From positions 1,438,001 to 1,502,000 of the forward strand of contig NZ_CP111085.1 of NCBI RefSeq assembly GCF_026278345.1: a stretch of DNA of 64,000 nt, given 5' to 3'. The DNA comes from Tellurirhabdus rosea (GTDB taxonomy: Bacteria; Bacteroidota; Bacteroidia; Cytophagales; Spirosomataceae). The translations under genes and the position numbers were made by a program. Positions 54,923-63,763 of the stretch are shown here, piece after piece. The notes under the pieces were generated by a model. That model was given only the letters and a program-made list of their open reading frames with translations, had not been told where the DNA came from and ran no database searches. Position 1 is the first letter of the stretch; each line of letters starts with the position of its first letter.

Positions 54923-54954
54923 CAAAGCCGCCGGATTGACAGCCGGCGGCTTTG
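54923..54954 (-). terminator. Terminator of the Ser/Gly-rich protein gene
   Basis: Stem CAAAGCCGCCGG (54923-54934) pairs with CCGGCGGCTTTG (54943-54954). On the minus strand it is followed by GCTATTTTT. It sits between the Ser/Gly-rich gene and DUF2905. Confidence 0.8.
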
Positions 54955-54976
54955 CGTTTATCTGCTCTTTGAGTTC

Positions 54977-55486
54977 TTAACGACTGCCGGAACCATTGGG
55001 GCGACTGCCCGATGTGCCGGAACCCGACCCGCTGCCGGAACTGCTGCCACTTCTGGAACCACTCCCCGAACCGGACCCGCTTCTTGTGCCACTCGTTCCG
55101 CTCCCCGTGCCGCTGCGGCTGCCGTTCTGCATCGTTCCCTGGCTGCCGCTGCGCGTGCCGGAGCCGCTGCGCATGGTGCCCTGCCCGCTGCCGGACCCGG
55201 TCGTGCCCGAGCCGATTCCGGTAGTCGAACCCGACCGGCCGTTACGACCCTGCGTGCTGCTGCCCGTGCCGGACCCGCTGGTGGTGCCGCTTTGCGAGCT
55301 GCCACTTTGGGAAGTGCCATTCTGGGAGCTACCGCTCTGGGAGCCCTGCATGGTGGCAGAGGTACCCGATGAACCTTTTGTCCGGGCGGTGGAAGAAGAA
55401 CTACTGCCGCTTTGCGAAGATTGTGCCTGTGCACTGAGTGTAGCCATCGCCGCCACCATCATTCCCATCATTACTACCTTCTTCAT
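54977..55486 (-). CDS. Ser/Gly/Thr-rich secreted low-complexity protein
   Basis: This 169-residue protein begins with a signal peptide MKKVVMMGMMVAAMATLSAQ and then consists almost only of Ser, Gly, Thr, Arg, Gln and Asn, arranged in short repeats such as S-G-S-G, QSGSSQSGTT and G-T-R-S-G-S. It has no hydrophobic core, so it is probably an extended, disordered secreted or surface polymer, possibly adhesive or glycosylated. That is inference. The underlying DNA is a fairly regular repeat, so length variation among strains is likely. Confidence 0.6.
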   Translation of the reverse strand: MKKVVMMGMMVAAMATLSAQAQSSQSGSSSSSTARTKGSSGTSATMQGSQSGSSQNGTSQSGSSQSGTTSGSGTGSSTQGRNGRSGSTTGIGSGTTGSGSGQGTMRSGSGTRSGSQGTMQNGSRSGTGSGTSGTRSGSGSGSGSRSGSSSGSGSGSGTSGSRPNGSGSR

Positions 55487-55619
55487 CTTGCTGTTGGTTT
55501 TAGTGTACTGGTTTGGGAATTAAACCAGTATACCAGATCAGTAGATTAGAAAGGCGCGTTTTTTCGCCCGTTCAGTTAGGAAACGGCCAGCGGGAATGGA
55601 TTAGTTACCGAGGGAAGAT

Positions 55620-55925
55620 TTACAGAAAGGAGATTAGCTGCTTCTGGGTAGCAACGGCCGTCAGCATCAGCACCGGAATACGGCAGAGATTGGGGTCATT
55701 CTTCAATTCCCGCATGTTCTGAAGCATGTCGGCCCCCGCATCACAATGGTCGAGCAGAATCAGGTGGGGAAGATTGGCGTCGGGCTGGCTGGCGAGTTCT
55801 GCCCTCAGCGAGCGGGAAGGCAGTTGGAAATGCAGTTCATGGTTGGGGTACTGGTGGCTGAGGTGCCGCCGGAGGATGGGTGCAGATTCTTTGGTGCGGT
55901 TAGTGACAACAATTATTCTTCTCAT
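55620..55925 (-). CDS. Truncated, degenerate response-regulator receiver domain
   Basis: This 101-residue protein follows the receiver fold: MRRIIVVTNRTKE, the phospho-acceptor D59 in HLILLDHCDAG, and VLMLTAVAT with the conserved Thr. The acidic pair normally found after the first strand is absent (VVTNRTKE), and the frame stops before the fifth strand and conserved Lys. Downstream nucleotides do not restore it in another frame. Without those residues phosphorylation should be weak or absent, so a pseudo-receiver or an inactive remnant is likely. It is an orphan gene. Confidence 0.6.
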   Translation of the reverse strand: MRRIIVVTNRTKESAPILRRHLSHQYPNHELHFQLPSRSLRAELASQPDANLPHLILLDHCDAGADMLQNMRELKNDPNLCRIPVLMLTAVATQKQLISFL

Positions 55926-56106
55926 CCTGATAAGTAGCTCCCGGACCAGTTGAGTATGGAACGGGACATAAAATTAACCACAAAAGCCGGTCATTCAAAG
56001 CCGGTTACATAGCAGGGTTATCCAACGGCCCACTTTATCCATAGGCTAATATTTTATTGAACTATTAGAAGATTAATTAACCTGAGACCGCGGGTTTTGT
56101 TGCACT

Positions 56107-58050
56107 TTAGATCAACCAGGTTAAAGTAACCGTCGTACCGGCCCCGAGGGTACTGTTTATCCGGAGCGAGCCTCCGCACAGCTTCATCAGATCAGCAGAA
56201 AGCGGCAGTCCCAGCCCGGTTCCCCGCTGGCTCAAACCGGGCAGCAGGCTGGCGTTCATGCCAATTCCGGTATCCACGATATGCAGTTTTGCTTTGTTCG
56301 CGGTTTGCTCCGTGACCAGCCGCACCCGGCCGTTGGGAGGGGTAAACTTGAGGGCATTGTGGAAGATGTTCCGGATCACCAGAACGGCCAGCGTCTCGTC
56401 GGTCTGAAGGCAGATATCCGGGCCTTCCCAAACCACTTCCATCTGTTTTCTGGCGATCAGCCCTTTGTACGTCTCTACCACCTCGTTCAGCAGGTCGTGC
56501 AGCGAAACCGGGCGGGCGTACACCCGGAGGCCGTTCCGCTGGTTCATTGACCAATAGAGCAGATTGTCGATCAGTTCCTGCAAGCGGTTCACCTGCTGGT
56601 CGATTCCGCTGAGCCCGGCGTCGCCGCAAACTTTGTCCTGCTGGAGCACGAGGGCCGCTTTGATGCTGGCGACCGGCCCGCGCAGGTCATGGCTCAGGAT
56701 CGAAAACAGGCGGTCTTTGAGCTGGTTGGCCTCGGCCAGCGCTTTGGCCTGCTTATCGATTTCGGCATTCTGTGCCTTCAGGGCGCGCCTCAGTTTTATG
56801 CTTCGCAGAAGGTAGTAAGTGACCAGCATGGAAGCAACGGCCGCCAGCATTCCAATGACGGCCAGCAGCCAGCACTGGCGGTTGAGGTAGGCGTACTGCT
56901 GGGCCTGATTTTCTGCTCTCAGGTGAGAAAGTCGGGCGAATCGGATCAGCCGGTGAATCTGCGCCTCTTTCTGCTCCAGACGATAACGGGATTCTGCCTG
57001 GGCCACTTCAATGGTTCTTTTGGTATTTTGGAGGCTGTCGTTGAGTGAATGGAATTTTTTCAGGGCCTCCAGCGCCCCGGCGAAATCACGAATGCGTTCG
57101 TAAACCTGGGACTGTCTGAGCCACGCTTCCCGTACGAGGGCCGGGTCCTCCGTCAGACGGGCGTAGTACAGCATCGTTTGGGCTGCCCGCCTTGCCTCCG
57201 CCGGGTGACCGGTGGCCGCCTGATACCAAGCCAGATCCGACCACAAATCGCTGAAAAGCGACAGCTTCTGGTAGGTTTCGTTGAGCGCCAGCGCCTCGCC
57301 GATGTACGCTCTGGCTTCCTCGAACCGGTGCAACCGGAACAGCAAGGCAATGGTGCTTTGGTGCAGGTGATTGAGAATGGCCTCCTTGTCCTTCTCCGCT
57401 TTTAGCAAGCCGAGGGTCTTTTTGCTGAAAAACAAAGCGGTGACGAAATCGCCGTCGGCCGTGCAGTGAGCCTCCGACTGCCGGTATCGGTCCCGTTCCG
57501 ACGGGGGCTGGACCTTTTTGAGTTTTTCCAGCAGCGTGTTGTAGTACCGGCTGCGCTCCGTTTGCCCCTGCTGCTCAAAGATGAACGACAGCATCGCACA
57601 GGCTGAAGCCTGAAGTTGAGGCTGTTTTTTCTCCTGCGCCCAGTCCAGGCATCGCAAGGCGTCTCTGGTGGCCTCTCCTTCCCGTTTCAGGGCAGAGAGG
57701 GTGAGGCATTTTTCGTAAAGCAGCCATCCGTAGCCTGTTCCAGCCTTTTCGCTCCGCGCCAGGATGATTTCTGCTTTCTGAAAATAGTCCAGACTTTCGG
57801 CCGGTCGCCCCAGGTCTCTGAGCACACGACCCAGGTAGAAATAAAGAGTACCTGTATGAACGCTGGTCGGGTAGCGCCGGGCCAGCGGAAGCACCCGCTC
57901 AAGCAGGGCCAGGTTTCGTGTAAGCGAGTTCGTGCTGAAATTGGCGCCAATCCGAGCCACCTGCAGGCGCAACCGGGCGGTGTCGGGCTGGACCTGCTGG
58001 GAGACCATGCCGGTGCACCCTATTATCAGACAAAAAAGGAGAATCCTCAA
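56107..58050 (-). CDS. TPR-domain sensor histidine kinase
   Basis: This 647-residue protein has an N-terminal hydrophobic signal (ILLFCLIIGCTGMVSQQ) and a TPR-like helical periplasmic region (about 25-370). One transmembrane segment follows (LLAVIGMLAAVASMLVTYYL). The HisKA domain has the phospho-acceptor H454 in ILSHDLRGPVASIK. The HATPase domain has the N-box LVIRNIFHNALKFT and G-box LHIVDTGIGM, then GLGLPLSADLMKLCGG. Unlike the kinase at 4065 this is a HisKA type. Its start codon overlaps the stop of the upstream LytTR regulator by 4 nt, so the two are cotranscribed. Confidence 0.88.
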   Translation of the reverse strand: MRILLFCLIIGCTGMVSQQVQPDTARLRLQVARIGANFSTNSLTRNLALLERVLPLARRYPTSVHTGTLYFYLGRVLRDLGRPAESLDYFQKAEIILARSEKAGTGYGWLLYEKCLTLSALKREGEATRDALRCLDWAQEKKQPQLQASACAMLSFIFEQQGQTERSRYYNTLLEKLKKVQPPSERDRYRQSEAHCTADGDFVTALFFSKKTLGLLKAEKDKEAILNHLHQSTIALLFRLHRFEEARAYIGEALALNETYQKLSLFSDLWSDLAWYQAATGHPAEARRAAQTMLYYARLTEDPALVREAWLRQSQVYERIRDFAGALEALKKFHSLNDSLQNTKRTIEVAQAESRYRLEQKEAQIHRLIRFARLSHLRAENQAQQYAYLNRQCWLLAVIGMLAAVASMLVTYYLLRSIKLRRALKAQNAEIDKQAKALAEANQLKDRLFSILSHDLRGPVASIKAALVLQQDKVCGDAGLSGIDQQVNRLQELIDNLLYWSMNQRNGLRVYARPVSLHDLLNEVVETYKGLIARKQMEVVWEGPDICLQTDETLAVLVIRNIFHNALKFTPPNGRVRLVTEQTANKAKLHIVDTGIGMNASLLPGLSQRGTGLGLPLSADLMKLCGGSLRINSTLGAGTTVTLTWLI

Positions 58051-58754
58051 TTTTCCTGAGTTTTTTCAAGTCCCAAAAACATACGGAAACGGTCCCGGTA
58101 GGCCGTGCCAAGCGGCACTTCTACCGAGGCGATGAAAATCGTCCGGTGACTGTATGAGAAAACGTTTTTCAAGTTGATGATGTAGGATTTGTGCACGCGC
58201 ATGAACTGGTTCGGCGGCAGCTTGTTTTCAAGCGAGGAAATGGTTTCGTTGACAACCGCCGTTTTGCCGCCGCCGATGATCTTGCAGTAGATGCCATACG
58301 CCTGCACGATATCGATGCTGGCGAGGTCAAACCGCTGCATGGCGTGGCCCACCTTCAGGAAAAGGCTTTCTTCGCCCCGCTGGCGCCCCGGCTCCGGTGG
58401 TGGACACGCCCGGTTGACGGCCCGCATAAAGCGCGTAAACGAGTAAGGTTTTACTAGATAATCCGCTACATCGAAGTCGTAACACGCTACGGCGTACTCC
58501 GGCGCCGAGGTGGTTACGATGACGGGCGGAAGCTGGGGGAAGGATTGCAGAATCTCCAGACCGGAGAGGTCCGGTAAATGAATGTCCAGAAAGATGAGAT
58601 CAAACGGCTGCTGTAACAGCGCAATTGCCTCCCGCACGCTGCCCGCAAAGACCGGCGTAGCCATATAGGGAATCCGGGCCAGATACTCCTTCAGCAGGGC
58701 AGTGAACTGCGGAGAGTCCTCGATAACCAGACAACGACAACTTTTCATAAACAA
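58047..58754 (-). CDS. LytTR-family response regulator
   Basis: This 235-residue protein has an N-terminal receiver (CLVIEDSPQFTALL, phospho-acceptor D57 in LIFLDIHLPDLSG, Lys in DYLVKPYSFTRFM). The C-terminal LytTR DNA-binding domain has VNETISSLENKLPPNQFMRV, then HKSYIINLKNVFSYSH, which is diagnostic. It forms an operon with the following histidine kinase, the two coding regions overlapping by 4 nt (58047-58050). The order, regulator first then kinase, is common in Bacteroidota. The controlled genes are unknown. Confidence 0.92.
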   Translation of the reverse strand: MFMKSCRCLVIEDSPQFTALLKEYLARIPYMATPVFAGSVREAIALLQQPFDLIFLDIHLPDLSGLEILQSFPQLPPVIVTTSAPEYAVACYDFDVADYLVKPYSFTRFMRAVNRACPPPEPGRQRGEESLFLKVGHAMQRFDLASIDIVQAYGIYCKIIGGGKTAVVNETISSLENKLPPNQFMRVHKSYIINLKNVFSYSHRTIFIASVEVPLGTAYRDRFRMFLGLEKTQEN

Positions 58755-58936
58755 GGCAGAGTATGGTTAAATACATTTTATCTGGTGGTGTAAGTAGAGT
58801 ACTGGGAGGCAGAATTTAAGTAACCAAACGGTTTCAATTTTATACTTCATGTAGCTAAAACGCAAATTAAATGTGCATTTTTTCATGTTTGTTTCATTAA
58901 GCGCATTTCCAGGTATTTTCTGAATACGATTTCGAA

Positions 58937-58944
58937 TACATTTG
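58937..58944 (+). promoter_or_regulatory. Possible -7 box of the ECF sigma-factor gene
   Basis: TACATTTG fits TAnnTTTG but lies about 100 nt upstream of the start codon. The rest of the 58755-59046 interval is AT-rich and holds no gene I can support. Confidence 0.35.
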
Positions 58945-59046
58945 AAAAGGCCAATGGCGAGTGCTGCCATAAAAAAAGAATTATCAGAAGTGAGCGTGCC
59001 CTGAACTAGTAAAACATAGTGAAAGCTTAAGACATCCTACCTTAAC

Positions 59047-59610
59047 ATGAAACTTGCTGTACTTAACCAAAATCGCCTCGCAGACGAAGAGATTCTGCAC
59101 CTGTATTTACAAACCCGATCCGACAAATGGTTTACGGTCCTGTACGAAAGACATGTCCGAAAAATCCGTCGCCTCTGCATTTCGGTAACCAAGGACCCGT
59201 TGCTGGCCGAAGATTACACGCAGGACATTTTCATCCGGACGTTCAGCAAACTGGAGCAGTTTGAAGGCCGGGCGTCCTTCTCGTCCTGGCTGTATTCGCT
59301 GGCGTACCATTACTGTCTGGGAGTCCTCCGCAAGCACGCCCGCCTGCCGATGGTTGCCCTGGAAGACCATCACAACCTGCTGGCCGGAGAACCCGAAGAC
59401 GATAATTTTGCCCAGCGCTGGCACCGGGTCGCCCGGGTCATGGCGACCCTCTCGGCGGACGACCAACAGCTGCTGCAACTCAAATACGAAGAATCGCTGG
59501 GAATTCAGGAGATCGCCAGTCGGTACGAGACCAGCGAAGGCAGCATCAAAATGCGCCTCAAACGCGCCCGCGGCCGCATCATGATGTCGTGCAACAAAAT
59601 GGCCGCCTGA
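59047..59610 (+). CDS. ECF-type RNA polymerase sigma factor
   Basis: This 187-residue protein has region 2 (ILHLYLQTRSDKWFTVLYER, then LAEDYTQDIFIRTFSKLEQF, and SSWLYSLAYHYCLGVLRKHA) and region 4 (QQLLQLKYEESLGIQEIASR, then YETSEGSIKMRLKRARGRI). It directs RNA polymerase to a small regulon. No anti-sigma factor gene or T9SS/SusC partner is next to it, so the signal is unknown. It follows the LytTR operon in divergent orientation. Confidence 0.9.
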   Translation: MKLAVLNQNRLADEEILHLYLQTRSDKWFTVLYERHVRKIRRLCISVTKDPLLAEDYTQDIFIRTFSKLEQFEGRASFSSWLYSLAYHYCLGVLRKHARLPMVALEDHHNLLAGEPEDDNFAQRWHRVARVMATLSADDQQLLQLKYEESLGIQEIASRYETSEGSIKMRLKRARGRIMMSCNKMAA

Positions 59611-59622
59611 CGTACTCCCTCA

Positions 59623-59680
59623 AAACAGAAGCAGGTGCCCGGCAGTGATTCGTCGCTGCCGGGCACCTGCTTCTGTTTGA
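59623..59680. terminator. Long perfect hairpin between sigma factor and GH140 genes
   Basis: A 23-bp perfect stem (59623-59645 with 59656-59678) has a 10-nt loop. It begins with A's and ends with T's, so it can terminate both convergent genes. The stem is unusually long for a terminator. Confidence 0.85.
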
Positions 59681-59685
59681 TCCGC

Positions 59686-61083
59686 CTACTTCTTGAGGCC
59701 GTAGCCTGCCCAGGGCGCTTTGGCATCGTCGACAACCAGCACCCAGTCGGTGCCGGGACCGGCGGCGTAGGGTTTGAACTCCTGCCGGCCCGTGTTGGGA
59801 AACGTGCCGATGCGCTGCGTCCTGCCATCGCGCGGATTGAACCAGTAGGCCAGCAGCTGCGGCGCGGCCTTCAGACGGCTTAGGTCGATGGTCAGCGGGC
59901 GGCCGTGGGGCGTGTAGGCAAACAGAAAATTATCGTCCTCCGACAAAGCCGCCACCTGGTGGCCGCCATCGTCCGGGTTGTTGTTCAGAATAACCGACTG
60001 CTCGGGCAGCAAACGCGTCCAGGGGTGCGACTCATACAGCCGCCGCAGGTAACCCATCTGAAACGCGCCGGGGCTGTCCATCGCCCGCGTCCAGTGCGTG
60101 CGGGCCGCCGAAATGGGCGGGTTCCGGGCCACATCGAAGAACTGCCAGATGCTGTGGTTGCCGTAGGTATGCCCGCAGCCGCCCGAAAGCATGGCCCACC
60201 AGGCCGCCTGCCGGACGTCGAAATCATCAAAGTAGCCCTGCTCCGGTTTCCAGTCCACCGGGTGGTCTTCGTACCGCGGCTCGCCGTCGAGGGTGGGTTT
60301 GACCGGAAACAGGCTGTAGTTCTGCCGCTGAATCACGTAGTTTTTCTTGTTGCGGGCGGCGTGCCCGGACTGAAACATGTTGAAGTTGAGCCACGTATCG
60401 GAATGAAAAAAGCCCGCCGAGTTGCTATCGCCCATGGGGTGGTAGGTCATGAGCTGGGTACCGCCGTTGCCGCTCCGGATGCCTTCGGCCATAGCCCGGA
60501 TGAGGGTCATGCGCGTCTCCCCTTCCGGGTTGCGGTCGCCGCCCAGAATCCAGATTACCGGCTTGTTGCGGTAGCGGCGGCCCAGGTACTCGCCGTAGCG
60601 GCGGGCATTTTCGGGCGTAAAGATTTCCGGACCTTTTCCCCATTTCTTGTTGAACTTATCGCCCCAGGTCGGCAGCAAGCCCACCACCAGACCCAGTTCC
60701 CCGGCCCGGTTGATCACCCAGTCCACGTGCTGGAAATAAGCTTCCACCGGCTGGGTGGGGTCGTTGTTCTTCAGCGGAAGCTGCCCGTAGGCGTTCGGCT
60801 GCGTCAGACCGTCGAACTCGGCCAGGGCCACGGCCTGGATAACGGTAAATCCTTTGGCGGCCCGGTTTTTCAGATAGAGGTCGGCCTCCTCCCGGGTGAG
60901 CCGGTGGAAAAGCTCCCAGGCCGTATCGCCCAGCCAGAAAAACGGCTTCTGGTCGCCGCGCATGAGGTACCGTTTGTCTTTAAGGATGTATAATTTTGAC
61001 AACGCCGCCGGAGCCGTTTTCTGCCCGGCGGCCGACAGGGTGATGGCGAGAAAAGCGAAAAAAAAGGCAGAACGGGCAAGCAT
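59686..61083 (-). CDS. GH140-like/DUF4038 glycoside hydrolase with C-terminal putative collagen-binding domain
   Basis: This 465-residue secreted protein has signal peptide FFFAFLAITLSAAG. The TIM-barrel DUF4038 domain starts at RYLMRGDQKPFFWLGDTAWE and continues LTREEADLYLKNRAAKGFT, GGDRNPEG, then YHPMGDSNSAGFFHSDTWL and GEPRYEDH. The C-terminal ~80 residues are a small putative collagen-binding-like domain. The family includes apiosidases acting on pectin side chains. No partner polysaccharide-utilisation genes are in the window, so the substrate is open. A long shared terminator lies at the 3' end. Confidence 0.85.
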   Translation of the reverse strand: MLARSAFFFAFLAITLSAAGQKTAPAALSKLYILKDKRYLMRGDQKPFFWLGDTAWELFHRLTREEADLYLKNRAAKGFTVIQAVALAEFDGLTQPNAYGQLPLKNNDPTQPVEAYFQHVDWVINRAGELGLVVGLLPTWGDKFNKKWGKGPEIFTPENARRYGEYLGRRYRNKPVIWILGGDRNPEGETRMTLIRAMAEGIRSGNGGTQLMTYHPMGDSNSAGFFHSDTWLNFNMFQSGHAARNKKNYVIQRQNYSLFPVKPTLDGEPRYEDHPVDWKPEQGYFDDFDVRQAAWWAMLSGGCGHTYGNHSIWQFFDVARNPPISAARTHWTRAMDSPGAFQMGYLRRLYESHPWTRLLPEQSVILNNNPDDGGHQVAALSEDDNFLFAYTPHGRPLTIDLSRLKAAPQLLAYWFNPRDGRTQRIGTFPNTGRQEFKPYAAGPGTDWVLVVDDAKAPWAGYGLKK

Positions 61084-61207
61084 AAGGATTCGGTTTACCC
61101 CGTAATTATAGGGCGCAAAAGCCTACGCCTGCAAGGGTTACCCAAAATCTTACCGATTCCGGGGCAGCTTCGCCTCCCGGTTTGACCGTCATCCGGAAAA
61201 CTTGCCG

Positions 61208-61215
61208 TACTTTTG
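61208..61215 (+). promoter_or_regulatory. -7 box of the Sua5-like gene
   Basis: TACTTTTG followed by CCGG lies 15 nt upstream of the ATG at 61231. It fits TAnnTTTG and implies a very short 5' leader. Confidence 0.6.
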
Positions 61216-61230
61216 CCGGTTATTACTGCT

Positions 61231-61749
61231 ATGACACCCACAACGCGCGAAATAGTTTTTGCTCTGAGACAGGGCCATTTTTTACGGCTGGCGGACGAAA
61301 CCGGCCTGTCGATGGCCTGCGACCCTTCCCATGCCGAAGCCGTTGAGAAACTGCTTGAGGTCCGGCAGGACCTGGTTCCGCCTCCCCTGCCCACGCTGCT
61401 GATTAACGACAGCGGCATGCTCAACCTCTACGTCCGGCCGATTCCGGAGGTGGCCTGGGACCTGATTGATTTTGCCGAAACGCCCGTCACGGTGTTGTTT
61501 CAGGGAGGTGTGAACCTGCCCGAGGTGTTCAGACCGCAGGTGCCGCTCCGGAAAGTGCTGAGCGAGCCGGTCCGGCAGCTGATCGGGGCGCTGGGAAGAG
61601 GACTGCTCACCCTGCCGTTCGAATCGCTCGAATGGCCCGTGGGCCTCAACGAACCCGAACTGCAATGGGGGAAAGCCCCGGCCCAACCCCACCTCCCCCG
61701 CATCATGGAACTGGGTCCGAAAGGGGAAGTGGCGTTTTTAAGAAAATGA
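61231..61749 (+). CDS. Degenerate Sua5/YrdC-like protein
   Basis: This 172-residue protein starts at the ATG after the promoter box. It has the outline of the YrdC/Sua5 fold used to make threonylcarbamoyl-AMP: EIVFALRQGHFLRLADETGL, then ACDPSHAEAVEKLLEVRQ, LLINDSGMLNLYVRPIPEVA and PVTVLFQGGVNLPEVF. The positions that normally bind ATP and the K-x-R-type segment (after the first helix) are not conserved; here the sequence reads VRQDLVPPPLPTLL. I therefore think it lacks the standard activity or has a new one. It is upstream of cca on the same strand. Family assignment is moderate only. Confidence 0.55.
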   Translation: MTPTTREIVFALRQGHFLRLADETGLSMACDPSHAEAVEKLLEVRQDLVPPPLPTLLINDSGMLNLYVRPIPEVAWDLIDFAETPVTVLFQGGVNLPEVFRPQVPLRKVLSEPVRQLIGALGRGLLTLPFESLEWPVGLNEPELQWGKAPAQPHLPRIMELGPKGEVAFLRK

Positions 61750-61759
61750 ACCGAACGAA

Positions 61760-61850
61760 ATGAAAAATGAACGATGAACAATGAACGGTAAACCGGCCGC
61801 ACTTTCCTGCCACCCCCTAAACTTCATTGTTCATTATTCATTGATTAATC
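61760..61850. repeat. Heptad-arm inverted repeat, ATGAACA type
   Basis: The left arm is ATGAAAA, ATGAACG, ATGAACA, ATGAACG (61760-61787). The right arm is TTCATTG, TTCATTA, TTCATTG, then ATTAATC (61823-61850). The centre is ~35 nt. The right arm ends immediately before the cca start codon. Confidence 0.85.
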
Positions 61851-63317
61851 ATGAATTACAAAGATACCCTCCATACCATCCCTCTGTTTGAGCTCGTGGC
61901 GCGGGAAGCAACGGCGCTTGGCGTCCCGGCTTACGTCATCGGAGGCTACGTACGGGATTTGATTCTGAACCGGCCTTCCAAAGACATCGACATCGTCTGT
62001 CTGGGGAGCGGCATCGAACTGGCCGAGGCGGTTGGCCGGGCGCTGAACGTGCCGGTAACGGTGTTCAAAAACTTCGGGACGGCCATGCTCAAAACGGACG
62101 CCGCCGAAGGGGCCGGCTGGGAGGTGGAATTTGTCGGAGCCCGCAAGGAGTCATACCGCGCGGATTCGCGCAAGCCCATCGTGGAAGACGGCACGCTCGA
62201 AGACGACCAGAACCGCCGGGATTTTACCATCAACGCGATGGGCATCAGCCTCAACGAAGCCGACTTCGGCCAGCTGATCGATCCCTTCGGCGGCGTGGAG
62301 GATTTGCGCCGGAAAACCATCCGGACCCCGCTCGAACCGTCGATTACCTTTTCGGACGACCCGCTCCGGATGCTGCGGGCGGCCCGCTTCGCCACGCAGC
62401 TGGGTTTTGACATCGAACCCGATACCTTCGACGCGATGGTGCAGATGAAGGACCGGATCAGCATTGTGTCGAAAGAGCGGATTCTGGACGAACTGAACAA
62501 GATCATCCTGGCCCCCCGTCCGTCCTACGGCTTCAAACTGCTGTACCACGCGGGTTTGCTGGACCTCATTTTCCCGGAACTGGTCGCCCTGAAAGGCGTG
62601 CAGACCATCGAGAACAAAGGCCATAAGGACAATTTCTACCATACCTTACAGGTGCTCGACAACGTGGCCGAACGCAGCCCTGATCTCTGGCTTCGCTGGG
62701 CGGCCCTGCTGCACGACATTGCCAAACCCGCCACCAAACGCTTCGATGCCCGGGTGGGCTGGACCTTCCACGGGCACGAAGACCTCGGCGCCCGGCAGGT
62801 TCCGCATATTTTCCGGAAAATGAAGCTGCCGCTGAACGAAAAAATGCGGTTTGTGCAGAAGCTCGTCCGGCTGCACCTGCGCCCGATTGCGCTGGTCAAG
62901 GAAGCCATTACCGATTCGGCCCTGCGCCGACTCCTGTTTGAGGCGGGCGAAGACCTGGAGGCGCTCATGACGCTCTGCCGGGCCGATATTACCTCGAAAA
63001 ATTACGAGCGGGTCAAGAAACATCTTGCTAATTTTGACCGGGTTGAGCAGAAGCTTCACGATCTGGAAGAACGGGACAAGCTGCGGCGCTTCCAGCCGGT
63101 CGTGACGGGCGAGATGATCATGGAAACCTTCGGGCTGCAGCCGTCCAAAGAGGTCGGGCAGATCAAAGTCGCCATCCGGGAAGCTATTCTGGATGGCAAA
63201 ATTGCCAATACCTTCGACGAGGCGTACCCGTTTATGCTCGAAGAAGGAAAAAAGCTGGGATTAACCGTTACGACACTCATCCGTCCCTCCGTCGCCAGCG
63301 GCCCCTCCGTGGACTGA
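61851..63317 (+). CDS. cca: CCA tRNA nucleotidyltransferase with HD domain
   Basis: This 488-residue protein has the class II poly(A)/CCA polymerase core. The nucleotidyltransferase head is PAYVIGGYVRDLILNRPSKD with the DxD pair in KDIDIVCLGSG, and the ERR-type basic block is QNRRDFTINAMGI. The C-terminal HD domain includes WLRWAALLHDIAKPATKR. It adds or repairs the CCA tail of tRNAs. HD domains in this family hydrolyse 2',3'-cyclic or phosphate ends. The start is the first ATG after the heptad repeat (M-N-Y-K-D-T-L). Confidence 0.93.
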   Translation: MNYKDTLHTIPLFELVAREATALGVPAYVIGGYVRDLILNRPSKDIDIVCLGSGIELAEAVGRALNVPVTVFKNFGTAMLKTDAAEGAGWEVEFVGARKESYRADSRKPIVEDGTLEDDQNRRDFTINAMGISLNEADFGQLIDPFGGVEDLRRKTIRTPLEPSITFSDDPLRMLRAARFATQLGFDIEPDTFDAMVQMKDRISIVSKERILDELNKIILAPRPSYGFKLLYHAGLLDLIFPELVALKGVQTIENKGHKDNFYHTLQVLDNVAERSPDLWLRWAALLHDIAKPATKRFDARVGWTFHGHEDLGARQVPHIFRKMKLPLNEKMRFVQKLVRLHLRPIALVKEAITDSALRRLLFEAGEDLEALMTLCRADITSKNYERVKKHLANFDRVEQKLHDLEERDKLRRFQPVVTGEMIMETFGLQPSKEVGQIKVAIREAILDGKIANTFDEAYPFMLEEGKKLGLTVTTLIRPSVASGPSVD

Positions 63318-63369
63318 AAGGCGCCGGACGAGTCCTGATAAACAACTGCCGAACCGATCACTATTTTCT

Positions 63370-63576
63370 ATGAACAACAATACCAATTTTCGCCGGTTTT
63401 TCGGTGCCATGCTGACCATCCTGGGCACCATCGTCATCCTCTTCGCCTGCGTGGCATTTCTGTCCGACGGCAAGCCGGTGCTGGGCCTGAGCGTAACCGA
63501 ATGGGAAGCGCTGGCCCCGTTTCTGGTGGGCGTCGTCTTTTTTTCGGCGGGCATCAGCCTGGTGCGCGAGAGCTGA
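63370..63576 (+). CDS. Small two-helix membrane protein
   Basis: This 68-residue protein has two hydrophobic segments (FGAMLTILGTIVILFACVAF and LAPFLVGVVFFSAGISLV) and an N-terminal M-N-N-N-T-N-F-R-R-F. Between them is a short polar stretch with SVTEWEAL. I do not recognise the family. It lies after cca on the same strand and has no obvious terminator before it. Confidence 0.6.
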   Translation: MNNNTNFRRFFGAMLTILGTIVILFACVAFLSDGKPVLGLSVTEWEALAPFLVGVVFFSAGISLVRES

Positions 63577-63763
63577 TCTGCCGTCCAAACCGGGCCGGAC
63601 AACCGGACGTTCCCTCGTTTTAATGCAGGTTTAATCGACCAGGCGGGATAATTAGGGTAATTCGATAGTTTTTGTTCAGCAGAAGCATGGCGTTTTGGGC
63701 GTTATGGTTACTGCGAACGCTTTATTTATCCACACTCCTCTTCCGGGAGGAGACCTGACCGCC

